Assembly (NCBI RefSeq): GCF_000723885.1
Contig: NZ_CCDG010000019.1
Location: forward strand, 1 to 64,000
Length of the DNA stretch: 64,000 nt
From: Paenibacillus camerounensis
Lineage (GTDB): Bacteria; Bacillota; Bacilli; Paenibacillales; Paenibacillaceae
Direction: 5' to 3'
Part shown: piece by piece, positions 26,714 to 35,865 of the stretch
Numbering within the stretch: the stretch's first letter is position 1
Layout: the number at the start of each line of letters is the position of its first letter
The notes under the pieces: generated by a model
What the model was told of the DNA's origin: nothing
Database searches by the model: none
Seen by the model: only the letters and a program-made list of their open reading frames with translations
Program-made: the position numbers and the translations under genes

Positions 26714-26902
26714 ATGAAATTAATGATAGCAGAAGCTGCCAAACGGTTGTGGAAGGATGAGGAAGGGCTGGGTACGCTGGAAATGATCATGATTATTGCG
26801 GTATTGATCGCAGTGGTTCTGGTATTCCGTACGGAAATTACTAAGGTGGTCAAGGATTTAATCAGTACGGCGGGAAGCAAGAGCCAGGAAGTTTTTGAGT
26901 AA
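26714..26902 (+). CDS. Flp-like pilin subunit, Tad locus 1
   Basis: A 62-residue prepilin. After a short cytoplasmic leader, KDEEGLGTLEMIMIIAVLIA has the class III cleavage pattern: processing after the Gly would put Glu at mature position +5, followed by the hydrophobic assembly helix. It is probably the major pilin, processed by the peptidase at 30886. The ATG at 26714 is used because GGAGG lies about 10 nt upstream and directly abuts the ATG at 26705. Confidence 0.82.
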   Translation: MKLMIAEAAKRLWKDEEGLGTLEMIMIIAVLIAVVLVFRTEITKVVKDLISTAGSKSQEVFE

Positions 26903-27564
26903 TGGATCTGCGGAGTGATGAAGGCAGTTTCACAGTTGAAGCGTCTTTGCTGCTTCCTATCATTATGATGATTACAATGCTGCTTCTTTTCTTCAGCTTA
27001 TATACCTATCAGCGGACAATGCTGCTGCAGTTTTCTTCTGCCACAGCTGAGCGTGCTGCCTATAACTGGGATAACAGTAATAAAGGTGCCGGCGGAGCGT
27101 TTCCGGCCGGGAGCTATGATTCGTTGTACTGGCGGATCGGCGAAGACGGGCTGCTTGCTTCCCTGTTTGGTACAGGGTCTGTAAATGGGGGAGTGGAGCT
27201 TGCGATACCGGCACCAGGGGCTCAAGGTTCTTTGCCCAAGCTGAAGCTTGAGCATTCGGCGGAGAAGCTTCCGGCGAATATGACTGGAGAGATGAACTAC
27301 AGCTACAATTTTTCCGGCCGCAGGATAAGCACTGAGCTGCAGCGTGTACTTCGGCTGCCAGTGCTGGATAGGCTTATGGAGGATAAGGCAGAGCCAATAG
27401 TAACGACACAGGCGGTTGTCACGGAACCGGTGGAATTTATCCGCACAGTTGAGCTGATGCGATATTACGCCGCCAAATTTAAGAACGGTAAGCAGGAGAA
27501 CAGCTCCGGGACGGGCATGGATAAGCAGGAGGCCGGCCAGATGCTGAACACTCTGAAGAAGTGA
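26902..27564 (+). CDS. TadE-like pseudopilin, Tad locus 1
   Basis: A 220-residue protein with N-terminal DEGSFTVEASLLLPIIMMI, a TadE prepilin-like cleavage site (Gly, then Glu at +5) followed by one membrane helix. The rest is extracellular. The ATG overlaps the Flp stop by one base (TAATG), indicating coupling. It is likely a minor pilin. Confidence 0.8.
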   Translation: MDLRSDEGSFTVEASLLLPIIMMITMLLLFFSLYTYQRTMLLQFSSATAERAAYNWDNSNKGAGGAFPAGSYDSLYWRIGEDGLLASLFGTGSVNGGVELAIPAPGAQGSLPKLKLEHSAEKLPANMTGEMNYSYNFSGRRISTELQRVLRLPVLDRLMEDKAEPIVTTQAVVTEPVEFIRTVELMRYYAAKFKNGKQENSSGTGMDKQEAGQMLNTLKK

Positions 27565-27592
27565 GGCCAGCTGAACAGGACGGAGGGTACAG

Positions 27593-29854
27593 ATGAGATC
27601 AATGAACCGGACAAAGACAACTCAAGACAGCAACCGGATACCGGGATGCAGCATGAAAGAGGATGGCTCAGTATCCGTTTTTCTGATCATGGTACTCGCC
27701 TTTGTCTTCCTGTTCACCGCTGTATTGATTGATTATGCGCGTATCGCTGCTGCGAGTGTACAGCAGGAGAGACTGGCCAGGGCGGCGGTGCGCTCAGTAA
27801 TGTCTTCCTATGACCTGAGCCTTCAGCAAAGCTATGGACTGTTTGCTTTCGGAGGCGATAACGGGGATCAGCTGCTATCCGGAGTACTCAACGACAACCT
27901 GTACGAAAGCGGACGGGGGGATGCCTTTAATCTGCTGCCGGTCAAGCTGGACAGCTCTTCCCTGGCCTGGAGCCGTTCAATCGGCAGTTACGATATTTTC
28001 CGCCGGCAGATCGCGGAGGAGATGAAATACAAAGCACCGGTTGACTTTGCTCTTGAGCTGGCAGGCAAATTCAAGCCGCTGGCGGCTGCAATGGGGGAGG
28101 CTTCTCGTTCAACGAAGGTCCTCGGTAAGCTTCAGCCCCTGTATGATGCGCGTGAAGCAGCGCTTGACCGGATGCTTGAACATCGGCGGCAGGCAGCGGA
28201 GAGTGCAAGAGGCCTGCAGCAGATCATTATGAATCCGCCGCAGGATTATATCGGTACCCGTTCGCTAAGCAGTGTTGAAACAGCTGCGGATATAGCGGCT
28301 ATGTATAACGATTATGTAGGCAAATACTATACCGACCTGTACCGTGACAGAGAGAAGGAATCTGAAAGATACCAGTATGACATCGGCCGCTATTTGCAGC
28401 AGTCTGCGAAGCGGCTTACCGGAATACCGGAAGTGCTGTCTGCTTTCAGACAGCAGCATGATTCTCATGTGGCTGAAGCTAAGGCTGCGCTGCGTGAAGC
28501 GTCAGAACTTAACACACAGATGAAGACTTTACTTGAGCAGTCCAGGGTAAGCAGCGCTGAGAGCGGGCAGGAATCGGCGGACAGCTGGAATATTCCCGGC
28601 AGCAGTAATAAGGGACTTGATACAGAGGTTTTGTCTAAGCTGCGTGAGCAGGAGGACAACCTGCTCCTTGCACCGGGCGAGCTCAGTACGCTGGAACGGA
28701 ATATAACCGTTCAGGAACAGGCCGCCGGGGGGGGGGAGCCGGCAGTATCTGCTCTGCCTGCTGCTCTGGCAGAAGCTGCCGGACTTTATGCCGATGTTCC
28801 CCGGATGAGTGCTGCTGTGCTGGATGCTTCACAAGCTGTCAGCAGCTATCTGCTGAATTACGGCAACTCAGGTGCAGTTATATCCGCAGAGACTGCTGAG
28901 ATCGAGGCACACCGTACCGCCGACAGTGAACGCAAGCAGATAGAGCAGCAGGCTAAAGCCAAGCTGGGAGATGCAATGAAGCTGATAGATCAGCTTCGCA
29001 GCCTCGGCGATAGCGCGGCAGCAGCGCAGCAGCGGTACAACACGCTCCGCCAATATTACGAGGACAGTATCCGGTTTAATCAGGCAGAGGATAATGCACG
29101 GACAACAGATTCCGGGAGCAGGGATGTATATACTGCGGGCAGCTCCGCAATGAGTGATGTAGACGGGCTATATGCGGCTATAGGCAGCATTATGACGGGG
29201 GCAAGGGATAGGCTGTTCCAGACGGAGTATTCGGCAGCTTATTTTCAGCATTTTGACTTCTCCCTGCTGGCTGCCGCCGCTTCTGATTCCGGAGACAGCC
29301 TGCTCTCCGCCCTGTCCGGCCAGCTTGATCCACATGCCCAGGAGCTGGAGTATATTCTGTACGGATTCCATAATCCTGCAGGAAATATAGCCGCTGCCTA
29401 TGGTGAAATTTTTGCACTGAGGCTGGCAATACGGACGATGGAGGGATTTATCGAGAATGCCCGGCTCAGCAACCCGCTGGCTATTTTAGCCGCAGCGCTG
29501 CTGTACGGAGTTGAGCAGGCGGTTCAGGATATGCTTCAGTTGAGCAAAGCTGGCGAAGTCGTATTATCCAAATACTTGCCGACTATGCTGGACTACCGCG
29601 GTTATTTAAGGTTATTCATGCTCCTGCATGGGGCAGGTGAAGCCCAACTGTCCCGCATGCTTGCCCTAATCAGGCTGAACACGGGAATTAACCCGCAGGA
29701 AAAATTTACTTATGCTTCTGCCCAGATCCGCATGGGTCTTAGGCTGTGGTTTTTGCCGGGGACGGTGAAGCTGCTGGATTACAGCTCCGGGCTTCCGGGC
29801 GAAGTAGAAGGCAACGTATATTACCGTGCTGTGCAGGCGGATTTTTCTTATTAG
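27593..29854 (+). CDS. TadG-like minor pilin protein, Tad locus 1
   Basis: A 753-residue protein. A ~25-residue cytoplasmic leader and one membrane helix (EDGSVSVFLIMVLAFVFLFTAVLIDYARI) are followed by a long extracellular part with helical, possibly coiled-coil stretches rich in Ala, Glu and Gln (about residues 190-350 and 420-500). The helix and the following QERLARAAVRSVMSSYD match the start of TadG-like proteins; the rest is unrecognised. The residue at +5 after the Gly is Phe rather than Glu. GGAGGG precedes the ATG. Confidence 0.7.
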   Translation: MRSMNRTKTTQDSNRIPGCSMKEDGSVSVFLIMVLAFVFLFTAVLIDYARIAAASVQQERLARAAVRSVMSSYDLSLQQSYGLFAFGGDNGDQLLSGVLNDNLYESGRGDAFNLLPVKLDSSSLAWSRSIGSYDIFRRQIAEEMKYKAPVDFALELAGKFKPLAAAMGEASRSTKVLGKLQPLYDAREAALDRMLEHRRQAAESARGLQQIIMNPPQDYIGTRSLSSVETAADIAAMYNDYVGKYYTDLYRDREKESERYQYDIGRYLQQSAKRLTGIPEVLSAFRQQHDSHVAEAKAALREASELNTQMKTLLEQSRVSSAESGQESADSWNIPGSSNKGLDTEVLSKLREQEDNLLLAPGELSTLERNITVQEQAAGGGEPAVSALPAALAEAAGLYADVPRMSAAVLDASQAVSSYLLNYGNSGAVISAETAEIEAHRTADSERKQIEQQAKAKLGDAMKLIDQLRSLGDSAAAAQQRYNTLRQYYEDSIRFNQAEDNARTTDSGSRDVYTAGSSAMSDVDGLYAAIGSIMTGARDRLFQTEYSAAYFQHFDFSLLAAAASDSGDSLLSALSGQLDPHAQELEYILYGFHNPAGNIAAAYGEIFALRLAIRTMEGFIENARLSNPLAILAAALLYGVEQAVQDMLQLSKAGEVVLSKYLPTMLDYRGYLRLFMLLHGAGEAQLSRMLALIRLNTGINPQEKFTYASAQIRMGLRLWFLPGTVKLLDYSSGLPGEVEGNVYYRAVQADFSY

Positions 29855-29872
29855 CAGCAGAAGGAGGGCGGA

Positions 29873-30868
29873 ATGGAGTGCTGGAGTCTGCAGGCGCAGA
29901 AACGCCGGGATGAAGGGAGTATGGTAGTTGAGGCAGCGATGGTGCTTCCGGTGTTTCTGCTGTTTGTCCTTTTTTTGATCTATATCATTCAGATGACGCT
30001 GTATTCGACGGCTCTGCAGAGCACTGCATCCGACACAGTAAAAATGATTTCGACACATATCTATCCGGCTGCACTGGCCGCGCAGAGGTTGGCTGAGGAA
30101 GAGAACAGCGTTGCAGATCCGGCAGGACCCGGCGGAGCGCCGGATGCAGGGAAGCCGTCCGGGAAGTGGAGTATTCCCCGCCTGTCGCTTCAGGAGTGGA
30201 GCGGCAGCTACGCGGATACAATGCCTTCACCTATTGATGAATGGGTCAGGGCTGCGGTGCAGCGGGCGGAAGGCCCTCTGCAGGAGCTTCAGGCTGAGGC
30301 GTCCCAGGCTGTGCTTGACCTTGCGCTGAAGCCTTTAATGAAGCCTTATCTGGCAACGGATTGGCTGGATTATGACCGGATACATGTCTCCAATGTCACA
30401 ATTCCTGAGCTGAAGGAGGGTTCGCGCCCGTACTTCGGATTAGTGGTCAGCTATGAGCTGCCGATGAAGGTGCCCTTTCTGAATAAAGCAATCGTCCTGG
30501 AAGCCGGCAGTGTTGAACGAATCTGGATCGGGAATACCGATGCCGCCGAACAAAGCGGGGAAGACGGGAATGAGGAGCCGCAGGCATATATTATCATTCT
30601 TGATAAACCGGATCCGGGCGTAGCCAATAAGCAGGGCGTGATCAGGATTAAGGTTCCACCGGGAGCAGCGGCGAATCTTTCAATTTTTTATAAAAGCGGC
30701 CAGAGTACAGCTAAATATCTGGGCTGGAAAGAAGCAGACGAAGCCGGCTTTATTGAATGGGAATGGAAAATCGGGGTTAATACGACACCGGGCACATGGA
30801 CGTTTGTTGTAACGCTTGAAGACGGGACAAGTCTGGAGGCAACCTTTAAAGTAGTAAAAAGATTCTAG
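29873..30868 (+). CDS. TadE-like protein with C-terminal beta domain, Tad locus 1
   Basis: 331 residues. N-terminal DEGSMVVEAAMVLPVFLLFVLF has a prepilin-like site (Gly, then Glu at +5) and a single membrane helix. The C-terminal ~100 residues (about 235-331) form a beta-rich, extracellular-looking domain (IIILDKPDPGVANKQGVIRI to TWTFVVTLEDGTSLEATFKV), resembling Ig-like folds. AGAAGGAGGG precedes the ATG. It may be a pilus-tip or surface adhesin (inference). Confidence 0.7.
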   Translation: MECWSLQAQKRRDEGSMVVEAAMVLPVFLLFVLFLIYIIQMTLYSTALQSTASDTVKMISTHIYPAALAAQRLAEEENSVADPAGPGGAPDAGKPSGKWSIPRLSLQEWSGSYADTMPSPIDEWVRAAVQRAEGPLQELQAEASQAVLDLALKPLMKPYLATDWLDYDRIHVSNVTIPELKEGSRPYFGLVVSYELPMKVPFLNKAIVLEAGSVERIWIGNTDAAEQSGEDGNEEPQAYIIILDKPDPGVANKQGVIRIKVPPGAAANLSIFYKSGQSTAKYLGWKEADEAGFIEWEWKIGVNTTPGTWTFVVTLEDGTSLEATFKVVKRF

Positions 30869-30885
30869 CGGGAGGAGGGGTGACG

Positions 30886-31398
30886 ATGGCAGGATGGGCC
30901 TTCTTAGGCTGTCTTAGTATTCTGGCAGCAGCTTTTGTTACGGATCTGCGGTGGATGAGGATACCGAACTGGATTTCTGTGATTGCTCTGGTTACAGGGT
31001 TAATGTCAAGAATCATTGCAGACGGGGGCAGCGGTTTGCTGTTTGCACTCACCGGCGCAGCTGCCGGCTTTGCTGCCCTGCTGCTGCTATATGTGACGGG
31101 TGCAGTCGGAGCCGGGGATGTGAAGCTTTTTGCAGGGATAGGAGCCTGGACAGGAATCTGGTTTACCCTTGAGGTCATTATGTATTCTGTATTGTTCGGG
31201 GCTGTAATCGGCTGGATTATTGTTCTGTTCAGGCGGGAGGCGGCGGGGAGAATCCGCAGCATGCTCAGCAGAACCGCCGGCTTTCTGCTGCTGCAGAAGC
31301 CCGGCGTGTTAACAAGCGGCTTACAAAGTCAGGGACTGAGATTTCCGTTCATGCTGGCTGTGCTTCCAGGATTTATATATACCTATTTTTGTTTTTAG
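30886..31398 (+). CDS. A24 prepilin peptidase (TadV/CpaA-like), Tad locus 1
   Basis: A 170-residue membrane aspartic protease that removes prepilin leaders. The two catalytic aspartates are in FVTDLRWMRIPN (about residue 19) and in the GxGD motif VGAGDVKLFAGIG (about 81). Five or six membrane segments. The ATG at 30886 is favoured by GGAGGAGGGG just upstream, over the GTG at 30880. It is the only prepilin peptidase in the window, so it could also serve locus 2. Confidence 0.88.
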   Translation: MAGWAFLGCLSILAAAFVTDLRWMRIPNWISVIALVTGLMSRIIADGGSGLLFALTGAAAGFAALLLLYVTGAVGAGDVKLFAGIGAWTGIWFTLEVIMYSVLFGAVIGWIIVLFRREAAGRIRSMLSRTAGFLLLQKPGVLTSGLQSQGLRFPFMLAVLPGFIYTYFCF

Positions 31399-31415
31399 AC
31401 AGGGGGTGAACGCTG

Positions 31416-33107
31416 TTGTTCGGATTAACCCGGGATTTTATCCAGCAGGACGGCATTTCTATGCAGCTTGGAAGCGCGGAGGGATTATCGGCAGCGGAGC
31501 TTAATATGGTGCAGGCGAGAATGCTGATGAATACCGTCATCCCGCATCATCTGCGACTGCTGCTCAAGGAAATTGATCTTAAGATAACGCTGGAGTATGC
31601 TGTTTCCCGCCGCAAGATGCTCAGCCACCTGCTAAAGAGTGAAAGGCTGAGCATGGGCGAACTTTTCAGTCTGCTGCTGCAGATTGCCCGCGGAATGGAG
31701 GAGGGAAGGCTCTATATGCTAAGGGCAGAGCAGTATGCGCTGCATGAGGATTATATATTTATTGAAGGGCCGCTGGGCAGCGGCAGGGTCTTTCTTACTT
31801 ACATACCGCTGCAGCCGGCAGAACCGTTGGTCTCTACAGGTGAAGCAGTTAAATCTTTGGTTATGGTGCTCATGGCATCGGTTACCGAGCTGTCCGGGAG
31901 CGGGCTGCAGCGACTGCTTCAATATTGCGGAAGTATGGAATTTAGCCCGGCCGGGCTAAAAAGCCTGCTTGCCGAGCTGCTGGCAGACGACGGGCTTGTA
32001 GACAGGTTGTCAGCGGGTACAGAAGCTGCTTCATCAAGTATGCCGGCTGGGGCCGGGCATGCAGTTTCTGGAGAATTGCCTGTCCGGCATATACAAGAAC
32101 GGCAGGCTGGCTTTCCGCAGGCTGTTATGCCGGGAGAGCCTTCTGCTCCTTCTGCGCTCCGGAGACATTCGTTGGCCCGCCCGCAGGAACAGGCAGCTTG
32201 CAGCAGTCAGGGCAAAGAACAGGCGTGGGGAGGCCCCTTGCCGAGATTGAGGCTTGCAGATGAATCGGACCTGTCTGAATCTGAAGATATGGATGAGGCC
32301 GACAACGTCATTTTGTCCCCATACAGAACTTATGCGGCATTAGGCGCTGCTTTGGCTGATGCGCTGCTATGGAAGTTCCTGTATCTGGACAAGCCGTCAA
32401 CACTCTGGCTGTCGGTCTGCCTTGCAGCTACCGCTATACTGGCATTCATATGCTGGATGGTTTGGAGCGGGAGGATCATGACGGGAGTTAGACTGGGCGG
32501 GGACGTAAGAGGGGAGAGGCTTGAGGGTGAAGCCTTAGAAGCAGAGGAGCGTTCAATAAACCGCAGGCCGAAGGCGTCTGAATGGGATTTTGGCAAAAAT
32601 CCGGTAATGCCGTTCAGTGCCCAGACACCTCCCGTTGTTGAACAGAAGCTGCCTTTACAAGTAAGACGGGAATCAGGAAGCTTATTGTTTGATAACAAGA
32701 CCCCCGCAAGGCCCCAGACTGCTCCCGAGCCGGCAACAGCGCTGCTGGAGGTGCGTGAAGGTGAAGCCGCCGGCAGGGGAAAGGTACAGGCTGGGCGGAC
32801 TGGGCCGTTTCTGGAACGCACGGGTACAGATGAGGATGGAGCAGCGGAGAAGATTGAACTGGACCGGGCCAGCTTCATTATAGGCCGTTCAGCTGATGTA
32901 GCCCAATATGTAGAGAAATCGGAGGGGGCCTCAAGGGTTCATGCTGAAATCTCCAGAGGCCCAGCCGGTTATATCATCAAGGATCTGGACTCGCGCAACG
33001 GGACGCTGTATCAGGGAGCCCCGATGATTCCTTATAAAGAGTATCCGCTGACCGAGGGCAGTGAATTTACAATCATCAAGGGCAGCTATACATTCCGCTC
33101 CGCCTGA
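31416..33107 (+). CDS. Membrane protein with N-terminal DUF6382-like region and FHA domain
   Basis: 563 residues. The N-terminal ~200 residues match a domain seen in Bacillota FHA proteins near tad genes (tentatively DUF6382). Then a low-complexity stretch, two close membrane helices at about 310-355, and a C-terminal FHA domain (about 480-563) with FIIGRS, SRVHAEI and LDSRNGTLYQG; these residues bind phosphothreonine. It suggests Ser/Thr phosphorylation control of the pilus (inference). The start is TTG at 31416, about 8 nt after AGGGGGTGA. It is the last gene of locus 1. Confidence 0.78.
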   Translation: MFGLTRDFIQQDGISMQLGSAEGLSAAELNMVQARMLMNTVIPHHLRLLLKEIDLKITLEYAVSRRKMLSHLLKSERLSMGELFSLLLQIARGMEEGRLYMLRAEQYALHEDYIFIEGPLGSGRVFLTYIPLQPAEPLVSTGEAVKSLVMVLMASVTELSGSGLQRLLQYCGSMEFSPAGLKSLLAELLADDGLVDRLSAGTEAASSSMPAGAGHAVSGELPVRHIQERQAGFPQAVMPGEPSAPSALRRHSLARPQEQAACSSQGKEQAWGGPLPRLRLADESDLSESEDMDEADNVILSPYRTYAALGAALADALLWKFLYLDKPSTLWLSVCLAATAILAFICWMVWSGRIMTGVRLGGDVRGERLEGEALEAEERSINRRPKASEWDFGKNPVMPFSAQTPPVVEQKLPLQVRRESGSLLFDNKTPARPQTAPEPATALLEVREGEAAGRGKVQAGRTGPFLERTGTDEDGAAEKIELDRASFIIGRSADVAQYVEKSEGASRVHAEISRGPAGYIIKDLDSRNGTLYQGAPMIPYKEYPLTEGSEFTIIKGSYTFRSA

Positions 33108-33114
33108 TGATGAC

Positions 33115-34020
33115 TCATTTCTCTGCCTTCAGCTGCTCCAGTGCGGGCTGGAGCGTCGGATAGTTAAAGGTAAAGCCTTGGTTTACAGCTTTGGAGGGCA
33201 GCACCCGCTGGCCCTTCAGCAGAATTTCCGACAGCTCGCCGGCGGCTGCCTTTAATACAAAGGCAGGGACGGGAAACCAGTGCGGCCGGTGGTAGACCTT
33301 TCCGATCATCCGGCCGAACTGTCCGTTAGTCACCGGATCGGGGGCGGTAGCATTAACGGGGCCATTTATCTCCGGGTTACGGATGCAGAAATCAATTAGT
33401 CGGGCAATATCCTCCAGGTGAATCCAGGAGAGCCACTGCTTCCCGCTGCCGATTCTGCCGCCGAAGCCAAGCACGTAGGGCAGCTTCATTTTGGGAAAGG
33501 CTCCGCTCTCGTTGCCGAGGACTACACCGGTACGGAGCTTGACCAGCCGTGTTCCTGTGTAAGCTGCATCAGCTGCAGCTTCCCATGTATGGACTACCTC
33601 TGACGGGAAATCCATCACCCGGACAGGAGAGTCTTCATTATAGGTATCTGTGAGTGAAGTGCCGTAAATGGCGACAGCAGAGGCTTGCACAATGACTGGC
33701 GGCTTATGCTGCAGAGCTGATACCAGCCTTCCGGCAGCCTCAACCGTTTCAAGCCTGGACTGCATAATAGCGCGCTTACCTTCAGCGCTCCAGCGCTGGC
33801 TAAGCGAAGCTCCGGCCAGATTGACCAGCGCATCGGCATTCTCGGCAATTTCCGGATTGGCGGCGAGGCTGTCCCAGGTTGTATAGCTGAGAGCAGGGTG
33901 AGAAGTTGCAGCTTTTGGCAGAGTGCGCCCGGCGACAATGAGCTGATGTCCTGCCGCGAGCCACAATGCTGCCAGCTCACGGCCGATAAAGCCGCTGCCG
34001 CCGCAGATAATATATTTCAT
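33115..34020 (-). CDS. TIGR01777-family NAD(P)-binding epimerase-like protein
   Basis: A 301-residue extended SDR-fold protein. The Rossmann motif GGSGFIGREL is at residues 6-15, followed by VNLAGASLSQRWSAEGKRAI and the QASAVAIYG stretch. The C-terminal DUF1731-type tail (ILLKGQRVLPSKAVNQGFTF, then YPTLQPAL) is typical. The family resembles YfcH; the substrate is unknown. It converges on the FHA gene with only 7 bp between stops. Confidence 0.85.
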   Translation of the reverse strand: MKYIICGGSGFIGRELAALWLAAGHQLIVAGRTLPKAATSHPALSYTTWDSLAANPEIAENADALVNLAGASLSQRWSAEGKRAIMQSRLETVEAAGRLVSALQHKPPVIVQASAVAIYGTSLTDTYNEDSPVRVMDFPSEVVHTWEAAADAAYTGTRLVKLRTGVVLGNESGAFPKMKLPYVLGFGGRIGSGKQWLSWIHLEDIARLIDFCIRNPEINGPVNATAPDPVTNGQFGRMIGKVYHRPHWFPVPAFVLKAAAGELSEILLKGQRVLPSKAVNQGFTFNYPTLQPALEQLKAEK

Positions 34021-34048
34021 AGAAGGAGCCTCCGTTTCAGGATGCGGT

Positions 34049-34513
34049 TCACTTAATCAGATGGCGGTAGGGAGAATAGTCGATACCGTTCTTTTCGAGA
34101 AAAGAAATAAGAAATTTGTTATCCCGGCGCGGAGTAGCCATGATATAGCCTTTGATGCAGTGCTCACGGGTCACCACCGGAGCTTCGCTCTCTACGGCGA
34201 TTTTGCCGATCTCGGCAGCGATGGAGTGCTTGGCGATATCGCGGAAGGGTCCGGGAACCGGCTGTACCAGCTGATCCAGAAAAGCCTTCATCTCATCGCT
34301 CCACAGCGGCCGGCTGCGTTCTACCCAATAATTCTGCCAGTCGAGCCTGGATCTGCCGTCTGCCTTGGGCAGAACCTTCAGAAATTTACGGAACATAAAA
34401 TAACCGCCGATGCACATGCAGCCCAGCAGTAAAAAGGTCCAAAACGCGATGGAGTTCATAAACCAGTTGCTTGGTACTGACGATAATAACCTGAAATCTA
34501 AAGTAGAAGACAT
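34049..34513 (-). CDS. DUF2621-family (YneK-like) membrane-anchored protein
   Basis: A 154-residue protein with one N-terminal membrane helix (about 16-38) and a soluble domain (SRLDWQNYWVERSRPLWSDEMKAFLDQLVQPVP, read in parts) ending in IMATPRRDNKFLISFLEKNGIDYSPYRHLIK. It is similar to Bacillus YneK/DUF2621 proteins of unknown function. The ATG at 34513 follows AAAGGCGGTG. It sits 28 bp upstream of the TIGR01777 gene, on the same strand. Confidence 0.72.
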   Translation of the reverse strand: MSSTLDFRLLSSVPSNWFMNSIAFWTFLLLGCMCIGGYFMFRKFLKVLPKADGRSRLDWQNYWVERSRPLWSDEMKAFLDQLVQPVPGPFRDIAKHSIAAEIGKIAVESEAPVVTREHCIKGYIMATPRRDNKFLISFLEKNGIDYSPYRHLIK

Positions 34514-34685
34514 GTATACACCGCCTTTGACAATGAGGATTGTCACAAACTGATTTCACCTCTAGAGTATAGCGTATTTCCAAAGTTTTGCGAAGCGGAA
34601 ACGGCCGGCTGGAGCTTGCCTAGATTTATTTTCCCGATCACGGTAGAATAAGGGTTAATTCGTGAAGGAAAGAGGGAAAAAAGGC

Positions 34686-35813
34686 ATGCTGAAAATAGGT
34701 TCACATGTGTCCTGCGCGGACAAGGGTCTCCTTAGCGCAGCCAATGAAGCAAATGAGTATGGTTCCAGTTCGTTCATGATATATACGGGAGCGCCGCAGA
34801 ATACGCGCCGCAAGCCGATTGAAGCAATGTATCCGGCTGAAGGCAAGCTGGCAATGAAAACGAACGGCGTTGAAGAGATTGTCGTTCATGCTCCCTATAT
34901 TATTAACCTGGGTTCCTATAAGGATAATACTTATCAGCTTGCTGTTGATTTCCTGCAGGAGGAGATCCGCCGTACCCATCAGCTGGAGGTCAAGCATATT
35001 GTACTTCATCCGGGGGCTTTTACCGACAAGGATGCAGAATATGGTATTCAGCGGATTGCCGATGGCCTGAATGAAGTGCTTGGCGGTACGAACGAGACGG
35101 ATGTGCATATCGCCCTTGAGACAATGGCCGGCAAAGGAACGGAAATCGGCCGCAGCTTCGAGGAGATTGCCTCCATTATCGATAAAGTCGAACATAACGA
35201 GCGTTTGTCCATCTGCCTGGATACCTGTCACATTCATGATGCCGGCTATGATATTGTAGGCGATCTGGATGGGGTGCTCCATCAGTTCGATGAGATTATC
35301 GGCCTTAAGCGGCTGGGTGTAATCCACATCAATGACAGCAAAAATCCGCGCGGAGCAGGTAAGGACCGTCATACTCCGATTGGTTCAGGCTGGATTGGCT
35401 TCGAGAGTATCAATAAGGTTGTTCACCACGAGGCGCTTGCAGAACTGCCGTTTATTCTGGAGACTCCATGGATCGGGAAGGATGCCAAGAAGCTCCGTCC
35501 GATGTATGAGATCGAAATCGCTCTGCTGCGCGGTAATGTGGCAGAACGCTTCGGACCGGAATTCCTGCAGGAGGTAGAGGAGCTGCATTCGTTCTTCGCT
35601 AAGCAGGAGATTGATTCGCGCCGCTATGTGCTTGATGTGTGGGAGCTGCTCAAGAACGATGCCAAGGCTAAAAAGGCAGATCCGCGTGAACCGCTGGAAC
35701 GGCTGTATGACAATGTTCTGGCAGCCGGGCTTTTCCCGCAGCTTAGCGAGGAGGCGCTTAATCAGCGTCTGATTGCTTATCTTGCAGGCAAGCAGGTACT
35801 GGTTAACGCTTAG
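34686..35813 (+). CDS. nfo: Endonuclease IV (AP endonuclease) with C-terminal extension
   Basis: A 375-residue zinc-dependent base-excision-repair enzyme that cuts at abasic sites. Metal ligands are visible: [58 protein letters not shown] and LETPW. The usual enzyme is about 280 residues; here about 95 more follow (from [20 protein letters not shown]), predicted helical and charged. The ATG at 34686 was chosen because the protein then starts MLKIGSHVS. The GTG at 34662 lies too early. Confidence 0.92.
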   Translation: MLKIGSHVSCADKGLLSAANEANEYGSSSFMIYTGAPQNTRRKPIEAMYPAEGKLAMKTNGVEEIVVHAPYIINLGSYKDNTYQLAVDFLQEEIRRTHQLEVKHIVLHPGAFTDKDAEYGIQRIADGLNEVLGGTNETDVHIALETMAGKGTEIGRSFEEIASIIDKVEHNERLSICLDTCHIHDAGYDIVGDLDGVLHQFDEIIGLKRLGVIHINDSKNPRGAGKDRHTPIGSGWIGFESINKVVHHEALAELPFILETPWIGKDAKKLRPMYEIEIALLRGNVAERFGPEFLQEVEELHSFFAKQEIDSRRYVLDVWELLKNDAKAKKADPREPLERLYDNVLAAGLFPQLSEEALNQRLIAYLAGKQVLVNA

Positions 35814-35865
35814 GCTGAACTGAACTATAGATTGCGCTAGCAGATGAGAGGATGGACAGGGGATT

